A model generated the notes under the pieces. The model was not told the DNA's origin. It did not search any database and worked only from the letters and a program-made list of their open reading frames with translations. Of a stretch of DNA of 64,000 nt, positions 48,355-57,101 are shown piece by piece (position 1 is the first letter of the stretch; the number at the start of each line of letters is the position of its first letter). Made by a program: the position numbers and the translations under genes. The DNA is from Pachysolen tannophilus NRRL Y-2460 (taxonomy: Eukaryota; Ascomycota; Pichiomycetes; Alaninales; Pachysolenaceae). Location of the stretch: the NCBI GenBank assembly GCA_001661245.1, contig KV454016.1, forward strand, positions 100,096 through 164,095. Direction: 5' to 3'.

Positions 48355-51300
48355 TTATTTCTCCCCGGAGTCAATTACCCAGCTACCGTTGATCTTATTT
48401 TGAAAGACCTTGATTACGGGTAAATCCCAGCCTATACCACCTGTGCCTATACTAGCACCAAATCGTGGAATCACATAGCACTCTCTTCTAGTGGGTGAGA
48501 CATTTTTTGGAGCATAAGGATGGCCCAACGGTTTCGAGTAAGTGACTAAACTGCTGTTCTTGGCGATGTTTGCCAAGGCTTTCCCAGTAATTTCTGTAAG
48601 AGGCTTCATCCGTAATTTTGTAAGTTTTTTCTCTGATGAGTTAGAACTTAGATTTAAAGATTGATATATCAAATAAGGTGGTGGTAACTCGCCTGAATTC
48701 ACTATTACTGATCCAGGATGTATATAAACATAAGGATCAATGTTTTCGTCTTTTGATGATTTTGACGGGAATAATGTAATGTAAGGAATGTTGATTATAT
48801 TTGTCCTGTTAGCGATGGTAACATCAGATGACCCCAAGTCTCCTCTAATTGCAACCTGGTCAATGAATCCTGATGCTATCATTTGCTTCAATGCTGAGAG
48901 CTGGGTTTTGGAAGGAATTCCAACTTTGAAATCAGCTTCATCGGTAACCTTGGCTAAAGCAATATTTTCTTTCTCGGTGTTCACTTTGACAATGAACATA
49001 ATTTGTTTTCTTAACTTGATAATCTCCTCCATAACTTTTGGTCTTAAGAAATTATCTTTAAAAAACTGAAGTCTATCTTGAAGAGGAATATGATCAACTG
49101 CACAAACACAGGATAATAATCTTAGTGCATCACTATTCTTATCTAATTTACTAAATAGTTTTCTCGACAGATAAAAATCTTTTCTCAATTGACGTTTGGC
49201 TTCTTTGTCTGTGTTATCTTCATCCATTTCATTGTCATTTTCACCCTCATTAGAAATACCTAATTCATTTTCATTAATAAATGGATCACCAACAGATAAT
49301 GCAGATACAATAGCAACTACGTAGGGTAAACAACTAAATTGATTGCTGACAATTAACATTTTAGAAAAACGTGGACTCAAAGGAAATAAACTCATGGTTT
49401 TACCCAACTCTGTAATATTTCCATCAGTATTCAAGGCCCCCAAGTATCTAAGTAACTTTTCAGCCTTGCTCAAAGTAAATCTATCAGGTGGAGTAGGAAA
49501 TGGGAAATTAATAATGTTATCAATCCCCATTGATTTCATCGATAATACCACTGTCTCAACTGGCATTCTTAAAATCTCGGGTTTGCTAAATTGTTCAAAA
49601 TCTCCTTCAAAAACTGCAGAGGAATATAATCTATAACAATGACCAGGACCAGTTCTACCAGCTCTACCGGATCTTTGGTCAGCACTAGCTTTCGAAATCC
49701 AATCAATTTCAAAACTTTGAACGCCAGTGTCTTCGTTAAACTTTCTTTCCTTTGATCTTCCACAGTCGACAACGTAACGAATACCGGGAATTGTTAACGA
49801 AGTTTCTGCAACATTGGTAGCAACAATACAGATTCTACTACCTTTTGGTGGTTCTTGAAAGACCTTCATTTGTTCCAGAGTTGGTAAAAGCGAATACAAT
49901 GGTAATACATATAATGGTTGGTTTTTAACTTGATCAGCTGCATCTAAAGCTTCTTCAAACCCTTCTTCCTCTTCTTGGGTTTCTTGGTCCTCATCATAGT
50001 CATCTTTTTCTTCCTCGCCAATACGAACACTAAAATCTATATCTTCAACTTCTGCATCTACATGCTTTGCATTTATTTTAACTTCAGGGGCATCATTTTC
50101 TTCATTGACAATCCTGTTCTGGTTCGAATGGCTAATTCTTTTGGATTTTTTCTCAAATGGGAACTCTTTTCTTAAACGTGTAACCATATGTTTAATTTCA
50201 TTTTGACCAGTTAGGAAAATTAATATACCTCCTTGAGGCAACCTTTGATGAATTTTACAAGTTTTTCTAAAAGCCTCTTCAAGATAGTTGAATGAAGTAC
50301 GACGATTGAAATGTATTGAGACAGGGTACTGTCTAGCTTCAATTTTTATCATTGGAGGTGGTTTTTCAAATAAAGCCAAGTTTTCACTAAAGTCAGAAAC
50401 TCTTAATGTAGCAGACATTATTACAAGTTTTAATTTCTTGTATTTTACAGGATCTTTTTCATGATACTGGTTTCTTAATTTCAATATTCGACTTAACATT
50501 CCAATCAATATATCGGTATTGATATTTCTTTCGTGTGCTTCATCAATGATTATAGCAGAGTATTTACTCAACATGAAATCAGTCATCATTTCTCTAAGTA
50601 AAACACCATCAGTCATAAATTTCAAAGAAGTATTCGGTTTTGTTGTAGAATCAAATCTAATTTGATAACCCACCTTGTTACCATGATTGCCTAGTTCTTT
50701 GGAAACACGCGAAGCCATAGAGACCGCAGCAACTCTTCTTGGTTGCGTGACCCCAATCATACCTGGTGTATCTGAATCTGGAGATCCATAACCTGCCTCA
50801 AATAAAAACTGCGGTACTTGGGTGGTTTTACCAGATCCAGTTTCACCACATAAAATTACACAGTCATTGTTATGGATTAATTCCATAACATTGAATTCTT
50901 GGGCGAAAATTGGTAACTCGGAACGTTGCTTTTGGATCTCTTCTGGACGTTCAACTTGAACATAATAAACCCTTTTTCTTGATCCTTTACCATTTGTTAA
51001 AGGAATATATTCTTCTAGTGAGATTTCTTCTCTATCTTCGGGACGATCTATTGGTTTGTAATCTATATTCAAAATTGGAGTTGGAATTGATTCTTCTGTT
51101 CCTTCCAATTTTCGCACTTCAGACAGTGCCCATTCTTTAAACTGAGATCCCTTTTTACCAAAGTGAGGTTTAAATTTGGAAACTTTTTCTTCTTCTTCTT
51201 CTTCTTCTTCTTCTTCATCTTCATCTTCATCATCGTTGGATTCTGACATACCTGATTGTGATTCAGCCTCAGAAATTTCCTCACCGGATTCATTTTCTTC

Positions 51301-52209
51301 GCTATCTAACTCTTCAGTCTCTTTGTCTTGATCATGGGAATCTGATGACTGAGCTTCTTCTTCTTCTTCTTCTTCTTCTTCGTCACTAGATGAAAGAAAA
51401 TCCTGTTCGGCCTCTAAATTTTTCGCTTTTCTTTCCATCTCAATTGTCTCAACTGCAGAGTTCCATTTTTTCTTTTTTTTCGGTACTTTGACTATATTCT
51501 TGAAAGTAAAGCTGATTCCAGAATTTGGCCTATAATCTTGTATATTGGAAGAAACAGTATCTGTTGATTGAAAATTCAGATAATTGAAATCATTGGATTC
51601 CGGTTTTTCCTCGTTTTGGTCTTCACCATTATTAAGATTTTCTTCAAATTTTTCCATATCATCTTCATCCAGATCCCATTCTTTAACTTCCCTCTCTTCG
51701 TACAATATATTTCTAGTTCTTTCATCACTTTTTCCTTGTTTCTCTAAATTCAATGCTTCAATAAACTCCTCCCTCCTAGTTTGTCTCCCAGAACCTAATA
51801 ATTTGGAAGGCTTCAACAAGGAAGTATCAAATTTTGTCTTTTGCAATTTCTCAAGTAATTCTTTCTTTTCCTCTCTTTTTAATTGATGTTCTATATACTT
51901 ATCTAATCTCTTTTTTTTATTTTTTGAAATTTTTGATTCCTGTTGCTGGAAAAGCTGTTCCTCAAGTTTACGCTTCCTCTCAGCCTTCTCAGCATCACTC
52001 ATTGGCTTCAATATCTCCAAATTAGGATCACTTTCCTTCCCCTCTTCCATAATCAAACCTTCATGGCTTTGTTCTTCCTCCTCTAATTTTTTAGATCCAT
52101 TATCTAAATGTCTTGTAAATTGTTTTTGCCTCATTTTTTTCAAAGCTGCTTGCTTGGCAAGCATCCCACTTCGAGCCTTTTCATTGAATCTCTTTCTATA
52201 CTTCCCCAT
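48355..52209 (-). CDS. ECM16: Ecm16/Dhr1, DEAH-box RNA helicase of 18S rRNA maturation
   Basis: A 1284-residue nucleolar helicase that releases U3 snoRNA from pre-18S rRNA. Order: basic N-terminus (M-G-K-Y-R-K-R-F-N-E-K-A-R), Lys/Glu-rich coil, several long Asp/Glu runs (about 275-345), then the helicase core from ~425: motif I G-E-T-G-S-G-K-T-T, motif II D-E-A-H near 555, motif III S-A-T, and motif VI Q-R-S-G-R-A-G-R-T-G. An acidic insert (about 690-760) splits the second RecA domain. Winged-helix, ratchet and OB-fold regions follow. The start is clear. PAC and RRPE motifs in the promoter suit a ribosome-biogenesis gene. Confidence 0.95.
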   Translation of the reverse strand: MGKYRKRFNEKARSGMLAKQAALKKMRQKQFTRHLDNGSKKLEEEEQSHEGLIMEEGKESDPNLEILKPMSDAEKAERKRKLEEQLFQQQESKISKNKKKRLDKYIEHQLKREEKKELLEKLQKTKFDTSLLKPSKLLGSGRQTRREEFIEALNLEKQGKSDERTRNILYEEREVKEWDLDEDDMEKFEENLNNGEDQNEEKPESNDFNYLNFQSTDTVSSNIQDYRPNSGISFTFKNIVKVPKKKKKWNSAVETIEMERKAKNLEAEQDFLSSSDEEEEEEEEEAQSSDSHDQDKETEELDSEENESGEEISEAESQSGMSESNDDEDEDEEEEEEEEEEKVSKFKPHFGKKGSQFKEWALSEVRKLEGTEESIPTPILNIDYKPIDRPEDREEISLEEYIPLTNGKGSRKRVYYVQVERPEEIQKQRSELPIFAQEFNVMELIHNNDCVILCGETGSGKTTQVPQFLFEAGYGSPDSDTPGMIGVTQPRRVAAVSMASRVSKELGNHGNKVGYQIRFDSTTKPNTSLKFMTDGVLLREMMTDFMLSKYSAIIIDEAHERNINTDILIGMLSRILKLRNQYHEKDPVKYKKLKLVIMSATLRVSDFSENLALFEKPPPMIKIEARQYPVSIHFNRRTSFNYLEEAFRKTCKIHQRLPQGGILIFLTGQNEIKHMVTRLRKEFPFEKKSKRISHSNQNRIVNEENDAPEVKINAKHVDAEVEDIDFSVRIGEEEKDDYDEDQETQEEEEGFEEALDAADQVKNQPLYVLPLYSLLPTLEQMKVFQEPPKGSRICIVATNVAETSLTIPGIRYVVDCGRSKERKFNEDTGVQSFEIDWISKASADQRSGRAGRTGPGHCYRLYSSAVFEGDFEQFSKPEILRMPVETVVLSMKSMGIDNIINFPFPTPPDRFTLSKAEKLLRYLGALNTDGNITELGKTMSLFPLSPRFSKMLIVSNQFSCLPYVVAIVSALSVGDPFINENELGISNEGENDNEMDEDNTDKEAKRQLRKDFYLSRKLFSKLDKNSDALRLLSCVCAVDHIPLQDRLQFFKDNFLRPKVMEEIIKLRKQIMFIVKVNTEKENIALAKVTDEADFKVGIPSKTQLSALKQMIASGFIDQVAIRGDLGSSDVTIANRTNIINIPYITLFPSKSSKDENIDPYVYIHPGSVIVNSGELPPPYLIYQSLNLSSNSSEKKLTKLRMKPLTEITGKALANIAKNSSLVTYSKPLGHPYAPKNVSPTRRECYVIPRFGASIGTGGIGWDLPVIKVFQNKINGSWVIDSGEK

Positions 52210-52327
52210 TTTAACTACCTTCCACCTAAACTAAAATCAGCCTTAAACCAATTACTCTACTCTCTATCCACACTTGAATTATACTCCTATTACAACTAAC
52301 TATAACTACCTCTTTTTCTACTAGGAC

Positions 52328-52340
52328 TGAAAAATTTTTT
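52328..52340 (+). promoter_or_regulatory. RRPE element before ECM16
   Basis: TGAAAAATTTTTT is a perfect RRPE, about 120 bases before the ECM16 ATG. It pairs with the PAC box 30 bases farther upstream, the usual arrangement in ribosome-biogenesis promoters. Confidence 0.65.
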
Positions 52341-52369
52341 TTTTCTTTTTTTTTCCCTATTTAATTGAC

Positions 52370-52376
52370 CTCATCG
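52370..52376 (-). promoter_or_regulatory. PAC box before ECM16
   Basis: On the ECM16 strand it reads CGATGAG, the core of the PAC motif bound by Dot6/Tod6-type repressors. It lies 161 bases before the ATG and close to the RRPE. Confidence 0.6.
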
Positions 52377-52499
52377 GACATAAATAAAAAGTAGTGTTTG
52401 AAAATAACAATAAAACAGTTTTTGAAAAAAAAAGTCGCGCGTGCATTAAAACAATAGGGGCTGAAATAAATAAGAAATAGCAGAGTTTTTCAACAATAA

Positions 52500-52596
52500 G
52501 GCACTATGGCCGAGCGGTTAAGGCGAAAGACTTGAATTTTCCTTTCAAGGTATCTTTTGGGATTTTCCCGCGCAGGTTCGAGTCCTGCTGGTGTCG
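52500..52596 (+). tRNA. tRNA-Ser(UGA) with a 15-base intron
   Basis: The acceptor arm GGCACTA/TGGTGTC (with two G-T pairs) and discriminator G52596 frame the gene. The D arm (GCC...GGC), B box GGTTCGAGTCC and long variable arm identify a class II serine tRNA. The anticodon TGA (533-535 of the 52 kb line, i.e. 52533-52535) is in the loop C-T-T-G-A-A. A 15-base intron at 52537-52551 follows the base 3' of the anticodon; its TTCAAG can pair with the anticodon region CTTGAA, as tRNA introns do. The anticodon stem AAAGA/TCTTT re-forms after removal. It reads UCA-type codons and is not the CAG-anticodon tRNA of the clade. Confidence 0.95.
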
Positions 52597-53125
52597 TTAA
52601 TTTTTTTTAACTTTTTTTTAATTTTTCATGGTATTAAACATATCATTAGTACCGGTATTATTGATATTTATTTGATTTTAAAGATATATTTATATATATA
52701 TATATATATTGTTGATTTGTATTGAAAAACGAAAGAATAAAACAAGCAAAAAGTCTTTTTTTTTTGGTTAAAGAAAAAGCAAAAACGAAAATAATAAGTA
52801 CTAAATATATATGAATAAATGTAAAAGATAAAATGGCACATAAGACGCATATAATGGTAGGATCAAAAAACATAACACACAAATATAGAAGAAAATAAAA
52901 AATAAACAGAGTAAAACCACTTGTAGAATCTAGTAAATGACAATGATAAAAAAAAAAAGAAAAAAAAAAAGAAAATAAAATGTTCATATAAAAAATAAAA
53001 TAAAATAAAATAAAATAATAAGAGCTTATCTAGTGCTAAAACATTAAAACCCAGTTTCCGTAAAAGATTTAACAATATAAAAATAAAATAAAAAAAAAAA
53101 AAAAAATTACAAATAAATAGATCTA
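52597..53125. other. Intergenic region between the tRNA and the zinc-finger gene end
   Basis: It begins with a T-rich Pol III terminator (TTTTTT from 52602) and continues with a TA repeat (about 52690-52709), TAAAA repeats near 52999-53018 and poly-A tracts. No gene is recognised. Confidence 0.6.
52602..52609 (+). terminator. Pol III terminator of the tRNA gene
   Basis: A run of eight T beginning five bases after the discriminator base, with two further T runs behind it. This is the usual Pol III stop signal. Confidence 0.75.
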
Positions 53126-55132
53126 TCATTCTCTATTTTTACCGCCGACCCCATGAATTTTCCTTTCATGTGCTTTCATATTATCATTTCTGTTGAATTT
53201 TTTATTACAAACACCACAAACAAAAGGTTTCTCAGAACTATGTGATCTCATATGTCTCTTAACATGTTCAGGCCTTTGGAACTTACCTCCACATAGTGGA
53301 CACTCATGAACTTTTTTCTTCTTCTCCTTTTTCGGAATATCATCAACAACAACTTCTACTGGTATTGTATGATCATCTTCTTCTCGAAGATTATTGTTGA
53401 CATGATTATGAGGGGAAATAGGAGCTGAAACAATTATGTTATGACTTTTTGGAACTGTAAAATGATGCTGCTGAGGTAAGAAACTTGCCAGGATAGGAAT
53501 GGATTGAATTGAATCATGATGTTGATGATGTGTTTGCTGAGGATTTGGATGATGATCAAATAATTGTGGAACAGAATTATGATGTATCAATTGTGGAGGA
53601 GGCATTATTGCTTCTGTTGAAGAAGGAGGAGTTAATAAATTAGATGATAAATTCACAGAACTTCTGGATCTCGATAAGAAAGCAGGATTGCCTAGCAAAT
53701 AAGTTTGTGAAATGGCATGTGATGAATTATTATCACTATCTTGACTATTTTGACGATTAACGTTATTATTTGTACTGTATGTCTCAGTATTTTCAGAATC
53801 TATTAACAATGGAAAATTTGCCAAATCAGAAATATTTTGATTATTCATTAATTTATCTGCAAGTTGTAAAGACAAATCAGCAGCTTTAAAAAAATCAGGG
53901 TTACTACCAGTATTACCATTTTCACCAAATGATGATGATAAACTTACTGTACTTTTCATTCTCTTGTGATGATTTGGGAAAAAAATATTATCACCATTGG
54001 TTTTCCTATTGAAATCATCATCCATACCAGCAGTAATTTCATCACGCTCATTTTGATTATCAAATTGGTGAAGATGATGATAATGATGATTATCATCTTT
54101 TCTAATTGGTGTAAACCGCGTTTGTTCTTTGGTAAGCATATATGGAGATATTGATAACGCTGCTTGAGGTAATTCTTGTAAATTATCATGATGGTGACTA
54201 CCAAGTGGCTTCACTGTAGACATTGGTGTTTGTAAAGGTGTGTGACGAGGACTATCAGTTCTAGGTGATAGAAAAGAAGGTGGAGTATAAAAAGGGTTTA
54301 TTCCAGAACCACTTGCCATTGCAGGAGATGTCTTTGTATTTGAATTTGAATTTGAATTTCCTGGTATAACAGCTGGACCCAATGTCATCATTGCTGTTGC
54401 TGCTGTTGCCGCTGCTGTTGCTGTTGTTGTTGCCGCAACTGGTATAATTGCAGCTGATCCATTTGCATCCAGTGATAACCGCGAACGCGATCTCGTATGA
54501 CCTTTACGTCTCGATGTCAATATCGACGATGAAGGTGTTCTTCTCAATGGGGTTTGAAATTGCTGGAAATTTGCCGAAGTATTCACCATTTGTAAAGGAG
54601 TTTTACTCGAAAAAGAAGGTCTTCTATTGGATATCCTCAGTGGGGTCTTAAGTTGTGGTAATGTCAGCTGCTGAGACTGCACCTGTGGTAATTGAGCACC
54701 ATTATTATTGTTATTGTTATTACTGTTGTTGTTGTTATGAGCTGGTGAGTAATTCGATCCCGAAAGGAAAGATGAAAAAGATGATACCGTCGACGTGGAA
54801 AAAGATTCTGGAATTGTAGATGATGATAACGAATCGGGAATTGAAGAAAAATTTGGATCGAATTGAGTTCCTGGAAATAAATGCTGTGAAGATCCGGAAC
54901 TACTGTTCGGAATAAAACTATTTCCATTATGAATATGAGAATCTTCGTTATTATTATTATTATTATTATTATGGGAAAAATCAAATATAGCTGTATTATT
55001 TGTATTAGCGCGGTTTGGAAAATCCACTGAAGTGGTAACATCATCATTTATTTCATCTTGACCCGATGTCCTTCGAATTTCAGAAGACTCATTTATTGAG
55101 GCAGCTTCTGATAGTTTGATAGAGGAACTCAT
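53126..55132 (-). CDS. C2H2 zinc-finger transcription factor, stress-regulator type
   Basis: A 668-residue probable DNA-binding regulator. Two C2H2 fingers lie at the extreme C-terminus: C-x2-C-x12-H-x3-H (C-P-L-C...H-M-R-S-H) and C-x2-C-x12-H-x4-H (C-G-V-C...H-E-R-K-I-H), joined by S-S-E-K-P-F. The Q-R-P-E-H-V-K-R and N-R-N-D-N recognition positions resemble Msn2/Com2/Mnl1/Cas5-type factors that bind CCCCT-like elements. A Lys-rich stretch precedes them. The rest is low complexity: Asn, Ser, Ala-Thr and His runs. I cannot settle which paralogue it is. It has a very long upstream region, typical of heavily regulated factors. Confidence 0.8.
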   Translation of the reverse strand: MSSSIKLSEAASINESSEIRRTSGQDEINDDVTTSVDFPNRANTNNTAIFDFSHNNNNNNNNEDSHIHNGNSFIPNSSSGSSQHLFPGTQFDPNFSSIPDSLSSSTIPESFSTSTVSSFSSFLSGSNYSPAHNNNNSNNNNNNNGAQLPQVQSQQLTLPQLKTPLRISNRRPSFSSKTPLQMVNTSANFQQFQTPLRRTPSSSILTSRRKGHTRSRSRLSLDANGSAAIIPVAATTTATAAATAATAMMTLGPAVIPGNSNSNSNTKTSPAMASGSGINPFYTPPSFLSPRTDSPRHTPLQTPMSTVKPLGSHHHDNLQELPQAALSISPYMLTKEQTRFTPIRKDDNHHYHHLHQFDNQNERDEITAGMDDDFNRKTNGDNIFFPNHHKRMKSTVSLSSSFGENGNTGSNPDFFKAADLSLQLADKLMNNQNISDLANFPLLIDSENTETYSTNNNVNRQNSQDSDNNSSHAISQTYLLGNPAFLSRSRSSVNLSSNLLTPPSSTEAIMPPPQLIHHNSVPQLFDHHPNPQQTHHQHHDSIQSIPILASFLPQQHHFTVPKSHNIIVSAPISPHNHVNNNLREEDDHTIPVEVVVDDIPKKEKKKKVHECPLCGGKFQRPEHVKRHMRSHSSEKPFVCGVCNKKFNRNDNMKAHERKIHGVGGKNRE

Positions 55133-55268
55133 AAACGGTCAAAGTATCGAATTATGATAGATCTAAAAAAACAATCTGAATGACAACATGCAAAATTTAG
55201 TACTTTATAATGAGAATTCAAAAAGTAAAAAAAAAAAGTAAAAAAAAAATAGAGAAAAATTGTATAAA

Positions 55269-55330
55269 CATATATATATATTTTATATATATTATATATA
55301 TAATATATATATATAATATATATATATAAT
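55269..55330. repeat. AT-only dinucleotide-rich block
   Basis: About 62 bases with only A and T, mostly TA repeats (ATATATATT, TATATAATATA), able to extrude as a cruciform. It lies about 140-200 bases before the zinc-finger gene start. Confidence 0.8.
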
Positions 55331-56286
55331 TTTTTTTTTTAAATAGAATTATGAATAATAATTTTTACCAATCTCTAAATCGATAATAATAAAAGTTCTT
55401 TTTGAAGTAAAAATATTTAATTTGAATATTGAAAGAAGAAAAAAAAAAAGCGCCCAAAAATAAATAATACCTCTTTTGTTATATATTTCAACTAGGCTTT
55501 TACAATTTGCAATTTTTCTTGTTAGTGGAAGAAAGAGAAAAAAAGAAAAAAAAAAAAACTTTTTTTTTCCCGCTTGGTTATTGGTATTAATTATTTTTCT
55601 TTTTAAAAGAGAGAGAGGGTGTGTGTGTAAAAAAAAAATTTTTACCGCAACTTTAGGAAACTCTGGTAACCATTAAGATCTTGTAGCAAATGGTCTGCTA
55701 ATGATTTAGAAAATATCGAATCATGAAAAAAAAAATTGTTGAGATATGTATATTTACTACAGATATTTGGGTAAAAAAAAATATGCTTAGGCGGAAGTGT
55801 AAAGCGTAAAGTGCAAAAAAAAAAAAAAAAACAAAAAAAAAAAAAAAAAATTATCAGGGCCTAGATTGGAGACTAGCCTAGCCTCGCCTCGTCTCTTCTC
55901 TTTTCTTTCTCTTGTATCTTCCCGTCTATGTCACTTTTTTCCTTCCTACCAGTCAAACGGTAGATGGAAATTAATTGAGACATAATTTTTTTTTCATGTA
56001 AGCAGATCAAAAGTAATAAAGAAAAAAAAAATTAAATTCAGTTGCCGGAAATCCAATCTCATAATTCTACAATACTACATAGAGCAAGCAAAAAAGAATT
56101 AAATCATAATTACAAATACGCGTTAAATCAATTAAAAAAAAATTATTTTTCATTTTTCATTTTCCATAAATCAATCAATAATACCACAGATCAAAATTGT
56201 TTGCCTAAAGAGGAAAAAAGTTATTTTTTTTCTTTTTTTCCCTCGTTTAATTAACGTGTTGTTTTGATTCTGAACATCTTTAAAGC

Positions 56287-56322
56287 AAGCAATACACGTC
56301 ATATTCTGATGATGTATTGCTT
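56287..56322. repeat. Strong hairpin in the divergent intergenic region
   Basis: AAGCAATACA (56287-56296) pairs perfectly with TGTATTGCTT (56313-56322). Inside, after a two-base bulge, TCAT (56299-56302) pairs with ATGA (56309-56312) around a six-base loop. No T-run follows on the plus strand. It could be a long operator for a dimeric protein, or RNA structure in the VPS10 leader. Confidence 0.6.
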
Positions 56323-56454
56323 AAAAAAGCAAAAAATTAAAAATAAAAAAAAAATATTTCCGAATAGTAAAACCCCTTTGACATCAGGAATACTCAATTC
56401 CTGGAAAGAATAGTTTTAGTTTGTACATCCACGACGTTTCCAAAGAAAGAAAGA

Positions 56455-56488
56455 GTGGGGGTGTGGGTGTATGTGTATGTGTATGTGT
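56455..56488 (-). promoter_or_regulatory. TG-rich tract with a Rap1-like site
   Basis: The plus strand is G/T-rich from 56455 to 56488, with three TATGTG units; the minus strand contains ACACCCACACCCC, close to the Rap1 consensus. It is about 610-650 bases before VPS10. Interpretation as a Rap1/Tbf1-type site is inference. Confidence 0.35.
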
Positions 56489-57101
56489 TAAAAGTAATAC
56501 TTAGAGTGTTAGTGGTAGTGCTGGTTTGCCTAATTGAGTCCGTTTCAGGTAACAAGGGCTATTTATTTCTACATACCAGTTTAAGCAAGTAGTGTGTTAA
56601 AATCCAAAAGCCCTTGTTTTTTGGCTTTAAATTTTTTTTCTTTTCTCTTTAAATAAAAATTTAAACAACTTTTTTTTAGCATATATAGTTAAGTAGGATA
56701 ATAGATATAATCATCATCTATATATAATATATATATATATATTTATATATATTAATACCAATTCTTGTTTATTTTCGTTTTTTTTTTTTTTTTTTTTTTT
56801 TTTGGCATTTGGAATTGCTTCATTTTGCTTTTCAAATTGTATCATACTGGTTTTTGTTGTTTGTTTGATTGATAAATTAATGGAAGTTTAAAAAAATATT
56901 TCTTTATTAGCGCCTTATCGATAACAACGAGAAAAAATAAAAAAATAAAAAAATAAAAAAAAAAAAATAGGTAAAAGAACAAAAGAAAGATTATTCTTTC
57001 CAAATATATGCATACATTAGATCTACTTTTCGTTCAAAATTCTTGTTGTTAGTTTCAGCGGTTAGCTTTTAGATATTGGTGCTTGGTTTTTTGAAAAAAT
57101 A

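Larger units (their letters stand above)
55133..57101. other. Two-kb divergent intergenic region between the zinc-finger gene and VPS10
   Basis: No convincing gene. Contents: an AT-only palindromic TA-rich block at 55269-55330; many poly-A runs; one TAGGCGGAA motif near 55788; a pyrimidine-rich GCCTCGCCTCGTCTC stretch near 55878-55892; ACGCGT at 56118-56123; a hairpin at 56287-56322; a TG-rich tract at 56455-56488; and a T29-like run near 56780. Its size suggests a complex promoter for the regulator and a long 5' leader. The small open frames in it start with TTG/ATG in poor contexts. Confidence 0.55.

Noticed and set aside
52658-53129. Overlapping Phe/Tyr-rich minus-strand frames after the zinc-finger gene
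   Set aside because: They are translations of poly-A/poly-T and TA repeats.
56042-56254. 70-codon plus-strand frame before VPS10
   Set aside because: It starts with TTG, is rich in Asn/Lys/Phe from AT-rich DNA and has no recognisable homologue.
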